Shown here piece by piece: positions 1 to 6,997 of a stretch of DNA of 64,000 bases. Both the position numbers and the translations under genes were made by a program. Origin of the DNA: Lachnospiraceae bacterium (GTDB lineage Bacteria; Bacillota; Clostridia; Lachnospirales; Lachnospiraceae); the NCBI GenBank assembly GCA_016283575.1, contig JAEEND010000018.1:62001-126000 (forward strand). Reading direction: 5' to 3'. The notes under the pieces are model-generated. The model was not told the DNA's origin and did not search any database. It saw only the letters and a list, made by a program, of their open reading frames with translations. Every line of letters starts with the position of its first letter. The first letter of the stretch is position 1.

Positions 1-544
1 AAGCATCGGTGAATGGCCGTATTTTAGTATAATATGGCCAGATATGAGCTTCCGGATAGATCGTCACCGTATGAGGATATTTCCCTGTTACCAGCTCTTC
101 TATCCTTCTATGAAGATTCTTTGTGGCCTTAAGTGTATCAGGTAACGGAAGTCCGCCAAGACATGGAACAAGTGCCCCCAAAAAGGGCATGGACACATTG
201 TTTTTATGAACTATAAAATAAACGCTTGGGTTTAAACTTATAAACTGAGGAATAAGCGGATCTGCCAAAGCATTGGTATGATTTCCGTATAAAAAAATAC
301 TTTTACCCTTGCATGCGTTGAGGCACTCACGATTTACAATGATATGACCGTATTTAGCCTTTAAATAAATTTCCGCAATGGGTTTTGCAAGAAACTCATA
401 AATAAAAAGGCGGCCCAGTGCACGCAAAAAGCCACCTTTATAGTCGTAGTCATCCCCTATGAATTTAGGTTCGATCACAGCTTCGGAGAATTCATCATTA
501 AGTTCATCGCGGTAATAAATTACCCTCTCACCGTTCTTTTCCAT
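1..544 (-). CDS. Acyltransferase of the PlsC type (partial, C-terminus outside window)
   Basis: This is the first ~181 residues of a protein that continues beyond base 1. Two stretches point to the PlsC/1-acylglycerol-3-phosphate acyltransferase superfamily: NHTNALADP at about residues 94-102, a form of the H-x4-D catalytic motif, and YPEAHIWP near residue 169, which resembles the EGTR/PEG acceptor-binding motif. Such enzymes transfer fatty acyl groups to lysophospholipids at the inner face of the membrane. The start is the first ATG after an in-frame stop; the ribosome binding site is weak. It lies 42 bp downstream of the GH20 gene on the same strand. The substrate cannot be told from this fragment. 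Confidence 0.7.
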   Translation of the reverse strand, partial: MEKNGERVIYYRDELNDEFSEAVIEPKFIGDDYDYKGGFLRALGRLFIYEFLAKPIAEIYLKAKYGHIIVNRECLNACKGKSIFLYGNHTNALADPLIPQFISLNPSVYFIVHKNNVSMPFLGALVPCLGGLPLPDTLKATKNLHRRIEELVTGKYPHTVTIYPEAHIWPYYTKIRPFTDA

Positions 545-586
545 AACAATTATAAGAATACATTAATCACGCCCTAAGTTCAAGTT

Positions 587-2449
587 TCAGGCATTCTTCA
601 TATCCTCAAGATACCACTCGAAAACCTCACGGATCCTGAATAATTCGCTTTCTTTTGATGTATGATGCCAAAGAGCGATATAATTTTTAAACCAGTGTTC
701 CGTAGTCTTCTTAAGATCTGTAAGATCTGTCGAAACGCCTCCGGAAAAGTCTTTTTTGTAGGCTTTTCCCATGATCATCATAAGGGCTCTTACAAGTACC
801 AGCATGCCTTGAGCCATTGTTATGTAAACCGTCTTGACGTGGTAATCTACATTTTCAAAATGCTTTATCTTCGAAATGCAATCATTAATTCCGGCATATA
901 TCGAGCTTAAAGCCATGGCCTTTTCTTCACTTACATGATTGGTGAGAACATCCGTCTTTTCAAATTGGGAATAATCATTTATATCATGAACAATGCCTTC
1001 TTTTGTCTCTTTATAAGAAACAATTGGCCACCACCAGCCATGGGGCTCAAGATCCGTAAGAGTCTTTAATAGAGACATAAAGGTACCGGTTTTATCCTTG
1101 AATAACAGGATTGAAATACTTTTATTTATATCCTCCTCCGACATGGGCTTATCGGACCATGAGAAGTTGGCGCCATAAATAATTGCAGGGTTTGAACACT
1201 CGGGATGCCCGATGTGACCGAGATCGCCCCAGTCCGTGTTAAGAACGCCTATGGCTCCGTATTTATGTCCGAGCGCGCACATTTTTGAAATGTTCTCATA
1301 GGCTCCCGTATAATCATTTATCAAATTACTCCAGCTCTGAACACCGGGACATACAAAGATATTCTTAGCGCCGTTTTCTACAAAAGCTTTTATATTATCT
1401 TCTTTTACATCAGGCTCATATTCCCAGTTAAGAAGAATGGAATCCTCCGGTAAAAGCTTTAATATTTCCGGTTTCTTTACAATAATATCACCCCAGTACA
1501 TGGGCGTTTTTTTAAGATCCTTGACCACATTACATAGCTTATTTAAGAAATCGATATAGACATTCTCTGTTCCCTTCTCTTCGCAGAGTTTTTTAGCTTT
1601 ACCCTTGCCAAGATCGAAGGTCTCATCGGCACAGATATTCACTTTATCCGATGAAAAAAGCTTTGAGAATTCCTTTATCCTGTGCTTTGCAAGTTCAAAA
1701 GAACGTATATTGGTAACATCAAGAGTATGATGTCTCATTCTGTTTATCATGGAAACGGGCTCTTTGGGATCTGACGGAAGCTCGCAGTATTTACTGTATT
1801 TTTCCGACTGAAGAAGGTGATACAGATGCCCGAATGAAGCAATCATCGGTACCAGTTCGATATGGAAGATCTTACAGTATTCATCGAGAGCAAGAATGTC
1901 ATCTTTAGTCAATGGTGTTAATCCCTGCCAGATTTCTTTTTCTGCCATGAATTCAAAAGAATGCTCCACATTTAATTCAAGATGATTTAATTTAAAAAGG
2001 CTCATTAAATCCACCACTCTCTTTAACTCGGAGAGCTTTGGAACACGACCTCTGGTAGTATCATAGCTGTAGCCGCGGGTTCTTATGGATGGATAATCCT
2101 TTAATTCCATCGCAGGAATCATTTCCCCATATTCACGTATTAAGAGTCTTAAGGTCTGAACAGCATAAAGAAGCCCCGCTTCAGAGCCGCCTGTCAAAAG
2201 AATCTCTTTTTCTTTTACTTGAACTCTGTATTCTTCTTCATTGAGGCTTTCGTCGAACTTATTAAAAACAATATGATTCTTGGCGCCGGGAGTTTTGATA
2301 CTGTCATTAATTTCTTTTGTAAGTATATCCCTGTAGATTTTGGCATTTCCCACAGGATCCGCATGTATATATATTTCCGCACTACGGGACAGATTAAAAA
2401 ATATCCCTTCATGAATATTTACTGATTTAGGTTCAGGTAAAAGATGCAT
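587..2449 (-). CDS. Glycoside hydrolase family 20 beta-N-acetylhexosaminidase-like protein
   Basis: This 620-residue protein has the layout of GH20 enzymes, which release terminal N-acetylhexosamine by substrate-assisted catalysis. An N-terminal GH20b-like domain (about 1-120) ends in a segment resembling the family's GL.YA.QTLRQL consensus. A TIM barrel follows. The Asp-Glu pair in CADETFDLG (D275, E276) fits the catalytic dyad. There is no signal peptide, so it should act in the cytoplasm on imported oligosaccharides. It lies between an oxygen-defence cluster and an acyltransferase, with no transporter beside it. The barrel is divergent, so the precise substrate (GlcNAc, GalNAc or another hexosaminide) is open. 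Confidence 0.75.
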   Translation of the reverse strand: MHLLPEPKSVNIHEGIFFNLSRSAEIYIHADPVGNAKIYRDILTKEINDSIKTPGAKNHIVFNKFDESLNEEEYRVQVKEKEILLTGGSEAGLLYAVQTLRLLIREYGEMIPAMELKDYPSIRTRGYSYDTTRGRVPKLSELKRVVDLMSLFKLNHLELNVEHSFEFMAEKEIWQGLTPLTKDDILALDEYCKIFHIELVPMIASFGHLYHLLQSEKYSKYCELPSDPKEPVSMINRMRHHTLDVTNIRSFELAKHRIKEFSKLFSSDKVNICADETFDLGKGKAKKLCEEKGTENVYIDFLNKLCNVVKDLKKTPMYWGDIIVKKPEILKLLPEDSILLNWEYEPDVKEDNIKAFVENGAKNIFVCPGVQSWSNLINDYTGAYENISKMCALGHKYGAIGVLNTDWGDLGHIGHPECSNPAIIYGANFSWSDKPMSEEDINKSISILLFKDKTGTFMSLLKTLTDLEPHGWWWPIVSYKETKEGIVHDINDYSQFEKTDVLTNHVSEEKAMALSSIYAGINDCISKIKHFENVDYHVKTVYITMAQGMLVLVRALMMIMGKAYKKDFSGGVSTDLTDLKKTTEHWFKNYIALWHHTSKESELFRIREVFEWYLEDMKNA

Positions 2450-2485
2450 ATTTCCCCCTGTGTACTCCCCGTCATACCGGGTTTA

Positions 2486-2525
2486 ATCATGATAATGGCC
2501 CTGCCCCGAGGCAGAGCCACATGAT
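2486..2525 (-). other. Intergenic hairpin between hrb and the GH20 gene
   Basis: The arms ATCATG (2486-2491) and CATGAT (2520-2525) enclose an inner CTGCC/GGCAG stem with a 4-base loop. No U-tract follows on the minus strand, so this is a weak terminator candidate at best. It may instead stabilise or separate the upstream oxygen-defence mRNA. Confidence 0.4.
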
Positions 2526-2541
2526 CATTGATAATTAATTC

Positions 2542-3162
2542 TTATTCATAGATAGGTTCAAAATCATCAGCAGGATGTCCGCATACGGGACATACAAAGT
2601 CAGCCGGTAAAGTCTCTCCTTCATAGATATAACCGCAGATCTTACATCTCCAGCCTTTGATCTTCTTTTCCTTGGGAGCTTCAGTTGGCTTCGGCTTAAC
2701 ATGATCCTGATAGTCAGCATAGGTAAGAGGCTTTAAGTCTTTATTCAGGACTTCAGCATCTATAATCTCTGCAATAAATAATGTATGACTTCCAAGATCC
2801 TGGGATGATAAGACCTTACAGGAAATATAGGCTACGGATTCCCTGTCTAAATAGGGATTTCCGAAGCTGTCGGTGGGAAGATTCAAATCGGTGATCTTGT
2901 CCACGTCGCGGCCCGACTGGTATCCGAAATGCTTAATGGTATCAAAGGTAACCTTTTCACTCAACATGGTAAGAGCGAAGGTTCCGCTTGATTTGATAAG
3001 ATCACATGTAAAGTTGGTATTTATGACTGAAATAGCTACCCTGGTAGGGGAATTGGCTACCTGCATACAGGTGTTTGTTATGCATCCGTTCTTGCGACCG
3101 TTGGCATTGGCACCGAGCATAAATACACCATAACTTAATCGGTATAAAGCTGTATTATCCAT
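2542..3162 (-). CDS. hrb: High-molecular-weight rubredoxin: flavin reductase domain fused to rubredoxin
   Basis: The 206-residue protein has two parts. Residues 1-150 resemble the FMN-binding flavin-reductase domain. Residues 171-206 form a complete rubredoxin domain with iron ligands C173, C176, C191 and C194 (CxxCGY and CPVCG). In acetogens and clostridia such Hrb proteins shuttle electrons from NAD(P)H to flavodiiron oxygen/NO reductases and related acceptors. Here it lies 11 bp downstream of desulfoferrodoxin and in line with rubrerythrin, so a role as electron donor for superoxide and peroxide reduction is a reasonable inference. Confidence 0.85.
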   Translation of the reverse strand: MDNTALYRLSYGVFMLGANANGRKNGCITNTCMQVANSPTRVAISVINTNFTCDLIKSSGTFALTMLSEKVTFDTIKHFGYQSGRDVDKITDLNLPTDSFGNPYLDRESVAYISCKVLSSQDLGSHTLFIAEIIDAEVLNKDLKPLTYADYQDHVKPKPTEAPKEKKIKGWRCKICGYIYEGETLPADFVCPVCGHPADDFEPIYE

Positions 3163-3173
3163 AGGCTTTCACC

Positions 3174-3551
3174 TTACAGATCTTTCTTCCAGAGGCCGTG
3201 AAGATTGCAGTATTCATAAGCTGCAACAGCCTTCTCACCATCGGCAAGCAGGAACTCGGCACAAGGTACATCGCCGGGCTTTAAATCCACCTTCTTAAAT
3301 CCGTTTTCGGTTTCAAGAATGATGAACTGGATGTAATGTGCATCCATCATGGGGTGTTCAACAGATCCGACCTTAACAGTTACTTTGTTGCCGGATACAG
3401 TAACATCGGGAACATGCTTTTCAACAGCCGCATCCACGGTGTTAGGGGTTATTTCTTTCATTTCTTCTCCGCAGCACATGGGAGTGCATCCGGATTTTTT
3501 GCCTAAAAATGTAATAAAATTACCGCATTTCTCACATCTGAAAAATAACAT
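3174..3551 (-). CDS. dfx: Desulfoferrodoxin (two-iron superoxide reductase)
   Basis: At 125 residues this is the full-length 2Fe form. The N-terminal desulforedoxin site is present (C6, C9, C26, C27). The C-terminal superoxide reductase domain keeps EKHVP (E44, K45, H46), the EHPM and AHYIQF histidines, and the closing CNLHGLW motif that supplies the Cys and His ligands of the catalytic iron. It reduces superoxide to hydrogen peroxide in the cytoplasm without making oxygen, as suits a strict anaerobe. The ribosome binding site is AGGAGG. It sits between rubrerythrin, which removes the peroxide product, and the likely electron carrier Hrb. Confidence 0.93.
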   Translation of the reverse strand: MLFFRCEKCGNFITFLGKKSGCTPMCCGEEMKEITPNTVDAAVEKHVPDVTVSGNKVTVKVGSVEHPMMDAHYIQFIILETENGFKKVDLKPGDVPCAEFLLADGEKAVAAYEYCNLHGLWKKDL

Positions 3552-3585
3552 TTTGAAACCCTCCTTGTATTTAGAATTGCGCTTT

Positions 3586-3691
3586 ATAATAAATCGCTTT
3601 GCGATTTATTATCGGGCGCAAGTAAAATCCCCTCGGGATTTTCTTGCTTTATTATCGATCGTAAATAGCCCCCCTACGGGTCTTTATTTAC
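3586..3691 (-). repeat. Array of three short-loop hairpins between rbr and dfx
   Basis: Three different palindromes follow one another. Hairpin 1 has 12-base arms at 3586-3597 and 3601-3612 with a TTT loop. Hairpin 2 has arms AAAATCCC (3624-3631) and GGGATTTT (3635-3642) with a CTC loop. Hairpin 3 has arms GTAAATA (3661-3667) and TATTTAC (3685-3691) with inner pairing. The phrase TTATTATCG follows hairpins 1 and 2. It could end or trim the rubrerythrin transcript. A similar array lies at 46.85-46.96 kb. Confidence 0.7.
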
Positions 3692-4336
3692 TTAGTAATT
3701 CTCCGCATTTACTTCGAAATAGCTCTGAGGATGATTACATACAGGGCATACTTCGGGAGCTTCGGTACCTACTACGATATGACCGCAGTTTCTGCATTCC
3801 CAAACGGTAACGCCGGCCTTCTTAAATACCTCGGCATTGTCAATGTTCTGAAGAAGCTTTCTGTAACGCTCTTCGTGATGCTTTTCGATGGCTGCAACAC
3901 CTCTGAACTGCTTTGCAAGTTCGGGGAATCCTTCTTCCTCTGCTTCTTTTGCCATACGCTCATACATATCGGTCCACTCGAAGTTTTCACCGTCTGCGGC
4001 AGCCTTAAGGTTTTCCTGTGTATTGCCGAGTAATCCAAGATGCTTGAACCAAAGCTTAGCATGCTCCTTTTCATTCTCTGCAGTCTTTAAAAATAAAGCT
4101 GCGATCTGTTCATATCCTGCCTTTTTGGCAACGGAAGCAAAATATGTATATTTATTTCTTGCCTGGCTTTCACCTGCGAAGGCTTCGAGAAGGTTCTTCT
4201 CTGTCTTTGTGCCTGCATAGGGACTCTTCTTTTCATCCATGGCAACAAATACATCCTTCTGATGACACTTAGGGCATTCAGCCAAAGGTGCATCTCCTTC
4301 GTGGACATAGCCACACACTTTACATACGTACTTCAT
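3692..4336 (-). CDS. rbr: Rubrerythrin with a rubredoxin-like domain at each end
   Basis: Rubrerythrins reduce hydrogen peroxide at a diiron site fed by a rubredoxin iron. This 214-residue protein has the central ferritin-like domain (about 43-165), with NEKEH at 88-92 and [10 protein letters not shown] at 149-158 as diiron ligand motifs. It carries two FeCys4 modules: an N-terminal one (C5, C8, C21, C24) as in reverse rubrerythrins, and a C-terminal one (C181, C184, C197, C200) as in the classical form. The ribosome binding site is AAGGAGG. It is the first gene of the rbr-dfx-hrb oxygen-defence cluster and has its own likely promoter. Confidence 0.93.
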   Translation of the reverse strand: MKYVCKVCGYVHEGDAPLAECPKCHQKDVFVAMDEKKSPYAGTKTEKNLLEAFAGESQARNKYTYFASVAKKAGYEQIAALFLKTAENEKEHAKLWFKHLGLLGNTQENLKAAADGENFEWTDMYERMAKEAEEEGFPELAKQFRGVAAIEKHHEERYRKLLQNIDNAEVFKKAGVTVWECRNCGHIVVGTEAPEVCPVCNHPQSYFEVNAENY

Positions 4337-4367
4337 ATACTTACCCTCCTTAAAATTTTACTGTCTT

Positions 4368-4397
4368 ATTATATCATTTATCGGGACTGTCTGTCCT
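4368..4397 (-). promoter_or_regulatory. Likely sigma-A promoter of the rbr cluster
   Basis: On the minus strand a perfect TATAAT (4368-4373) lies 18 bp downstream of AGGACA (4392-4397). It is 31 bp upstream of the rubrerythrin start and ahead of a good ribosome binding site. The -35 box is a modest match. No PerR box was recognised with certainty. Confidence 0.6.
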
Positions 4398-4408
4398 CAT
4401 AAATTTCA

Positions 4409-5275
4409 TTATTTCAGAGATTCTGCGTACTCTTTTAGTGCTTCTTTATAATCTCTCATGGGTACCGTCTTTGTTGCCACCATGCATGCGCTGTGGGGAC
4501 GCTTTGCGGGACGTTTGAATTCATCTCCGGAAATCGGAAGGACCCGGGTTGACACACCCATGTATGAAAAGAACAGCCTGCAGGCTTCATACCAGGATGC
4601 AACTCCCGTATTCACGAAATGGAACACTCCTTCAAAGTCTTCTTTTTCAAGATATTTAATGAGATTATCTGAAATATCATCCAAATATGTGAAGGTACAA
4701 AGCTCATCATCGACTACGGTAACTTCCTCGCGGTCCTTTGATACCTTTAACATGGTCTCAAAGAAATTGGGCTTTGAAGAAATACCTGTACCTTTAACAC
4801 CGTAAATATTGGAAACGCGCACTACCGCTGCCTTAAGACCCAGTGACATCTCCGCTAAAACCGCTTCTTCACCTAAAAGTTTAGATAATCCGTAAAAGTT
4901 TACGGGATCCGGCTTGCTTTCCTCATCATATGAAGCTTCCTCGCCGGAAAAAACGTAATTGGTGGAAAAATGAATAAGCTTCGCATTTATATTCCGGGCG
5001 ATTTCCGCAAGGTTTTTAGGAAGATTCAGATTTAAATCTATTGCAAGATGCTGTTCCTTTAAATCAAGCTCACAGGCATCAACCTTATTGTACGCAACGG
5101 TGTTTATAATCACATCGGGCTTTAATTCGGTGATTTTTTCCGTTAAATCTTTTTTATCAAGAACATTACATTCGTTTCTTGTAAAAGAAATTACCTCATA
5201 TGCCGCATTTTTCTTAAGCTTCGGAATAAGGCTCGTGCCAAGATTTCCGTTAGCACCCAGTACCAGTATTTTCAT
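4409..5275 (-). CDS. RmlD-like NAD(P)-dependent sugar-nucleotide reductase (SDR family)
   Basis: This 288-residue protein begins with a Rossmann motif (GANGNLG, residues 7-13) and has the YGLSK active-site Tyr-Lys of extended short-chain dehydrogenases. The NTVAYNKVDACE segment is typical of dTDP-4-dehydrorhamnose reductase (RmlD) relatives. True RmlD makes dTDP-L-rhamnose for surface polysaccharides. No rmlA, rmlB or rmlC lies nearby, so the exact substrate is uncertain and rfbD is not assigned. The gene appears to stand alone, with a 97 bp upstream gap. Confidence 0.75.
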   Translation of the reverse strand: MKILVLGANGNLGTSLIPKLKKNAAYEVISFTRNECNVLDKKDLTEKITELKPDVIINTVAYNKVDACELDLKEQHLAIDLNLNLPKNLAEIARNINAKLIHFSTNYVFSGEEASYDEESKPDPVNFYGLSKLLGEEAVLAEMSLGLKAAVVRVSNIYGVKGTGISSKPNFFETMLKVSKDREEVTVVDDELCTFTYLDDISDNLIKYLEKEDFEGVFHFVNTGVASWYEACRLFFSYMGVSTRVLPISGDEFKRPAKRPHSACMVATKTVPMRDYKEALKEYAESLK

Positions 5276-5372
5276 AAATTTATCTCCTAACGTTGTTCTT
5301 CTTATTTTCTCATAAACAGAAGAAAAACGCCATGAGAAATTACTTATTTACTGTCAGACTTTTCCCAATCTG

Positions 5373-6968
5373 TTACCAGATTGAAATATCAAAGACTTCC
5401 TCGCCCAGAACATAACTTACTTTTCCCTTTCCTGCTTTTACGTTAAGTAAGTCTGTGTTAAGTCCTGCTTTACTGTTATAGCGAATCTTAACCATGTCAG
5501 GTGAAGGATGTTTTTTCACAAGTGTAAGACCGCGAAGATCCAGCTGGTCAGATTCATTAACTTCCCAGTCAAGCTTTCCGCCCGTAAGTGCAATGGTTCC
5601 TGTTACCTTTAATTTAGCTCCGGGCCTAAGAGTCATTCCCATGTAGTCCTGATTGGGAAGTGTCACATTGCCGACATCCACTGTAACGTCCGTCCACACA
5701 TCGTACCCTCCGTGATAATCTTCTCCGAGAATACTCAAAGCGTCTCCCTTTGTAAGAATTTCCGTGACAACAGCCGTATCCTTTTCGTGCTGATATTCAT
5801 ATGTGGCACGAGGACCCACGAAGGTAATACATTCCTGATCGCCATCATCATTTATTTCACACATAAAGTAACCTTCGAATACGGAATAGTCCCTTCCGTC
5901 AAAGTCGTCTCTGTTTAAAATACCTTCAGGATAGGTAACATCCTTATAGCTTGTATTGAATATATCAATAATGTGATAATAGCGTGCTCCGTTTTCTCTG
6001 TCCTCAGGAGCCCAGTTTTCATCCTTAAAAGAAACATCACTTATGGAGAACCCGGACATATCCACGCTTGATGCATTTTTAAGTTCAATGCATCTTTGGC
6101 TTACTTCGCTTCCCTTAAGCTCCATACCGAAGCAACCCTTAATGATAACCGCATGGTTGTCGCAGTTTATCTCAATATCGATGGGAACGCCTTCATCAAA
6201 ATCCATGACCAAATCATTGGAAAGAGTAAAGTTTCTCGCGTTCTTTTCATATCGCTCTCTGATTTCCGCCATAGTGCTTACAGGGGAATTAAGCCATTCT
6301 TCTTCTTTTCTTCTTTCTTCCTCTTCGGCCGCATGCTTTTCGTCTTCTGCTTTAATCCTGTCTTCTTCTGCCTGAATTCTTGCAGCTTCTTCGGCTTTTC
6401 TTCCTTCTTCTTCCTTAAGTCTCACTACGTAATCGAGAGTAAAATCAACTATAGCTTCATCAAAATGCCACTTATCATCCCTTGTAAATGCAATTTCTGC
6501 CTTAGGAGCGATTTCATCCCTTAAGTCTTTAAGCATCGATTCATACTTACTCTCTTTGTCATCATCCATGATTATGAGAGATATTTTTTTGACTTCCCCG
6601 TGGTCTTCTTCAGGTCTGTTCAGGTAAAAGAACTCTTTAAAGGCTTCTTCATAAGTTTTTCCTACGTATTCTTCTTTTAACATAAAGCGCATAAGGGCAC
6701 TGTTTCTTCCGCAGTCAACTACCTTGCCACTCTTGCATACAGTCATTAATTCCCAGTATTCGCCGTCCTCAAAGAGATAATTAATGCCTATGTATAGATC
6801 TCCCTTTTTAACCGTATAGCTTCCGTCTTTATTTAAGCTTTCTTCGGCGTTTTTAAGGGAATCCGATTCATTTATATCCTGTGACCCTGTGCCGGTCTTA
6901 CCACAGGCAGCAAGTGCCAGGGTAAGTATTAATAAAAATACGGGAAAAAGAATTGTTTTTTTCTTCAT
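5373..6968 (-). CDS. Lipoprotein of unknown function with charged coiled-coil segment
   Basis: I do not recognise a family for this 531-residue protein. It starts with a lipoprotein signal ending in LAAC (Cys22), so it should be anchored to the outer face of the membrane. Residues ~185-225 form a highly charged Glu/Lys/Ala/Arg coiled coil. The part after about residue 230 reads as beta-rich, with alternating hydrophobic strands like a beta-helix or SH3-like fold. It starts 29 bp downstream of another large lipoprotein and probably shares its mRNA, which suggests a joint cell-surface role. Confidence 0.7.
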   Translation of the reverse strand: MKKKTILFPVFLLILTLALAACGKTGTGSQDINESDSLKNAEESLNKDGSYTVKKGDLYIGINYLFEDGEYWELMTVCKSGKVVDCGRNSALMRFMLKEEYVGKTYEEAFKEFFYLNRPEEDHGEVKKISLIIMDDDKESKYESMLKDLRDEIAPKAEIAFTRDDKWHFDEAIVDFTLDYVVRLKEEEGRKAEEAARIQAEEDRIKAEDEKHAAEEEERRKEEEWLNSPVSTMAEIRERYEKNARNFTLSNDLVMDFDEGVPIDIEINCDNHAVIIKGCFGMELKGSEVSQRCIELKNASSVDMSGFSISDVSFKDENWAPEDRENGARYYHIIDIFNTSYKDVTYPEGILNRDDFDGRDYSVFEGYFMCEINDDGDQECITFVGPRATYEYQHEKDTAVVTEILTKGDALSILGEDYHGGYDVWTDVTVDVGNVTLPNQDYMGMTLRPGAKLKVTGTIALTGGKLDWEVNESDQLDLRGLTLVKKHPSPDMVKIRYNSKAGLNTDLLNVKAGKGKVSYVLGEEVFDISIW

Positions 6969-6997
6969 AAGCCATTCTCCATGTATTAAATCAAGCC

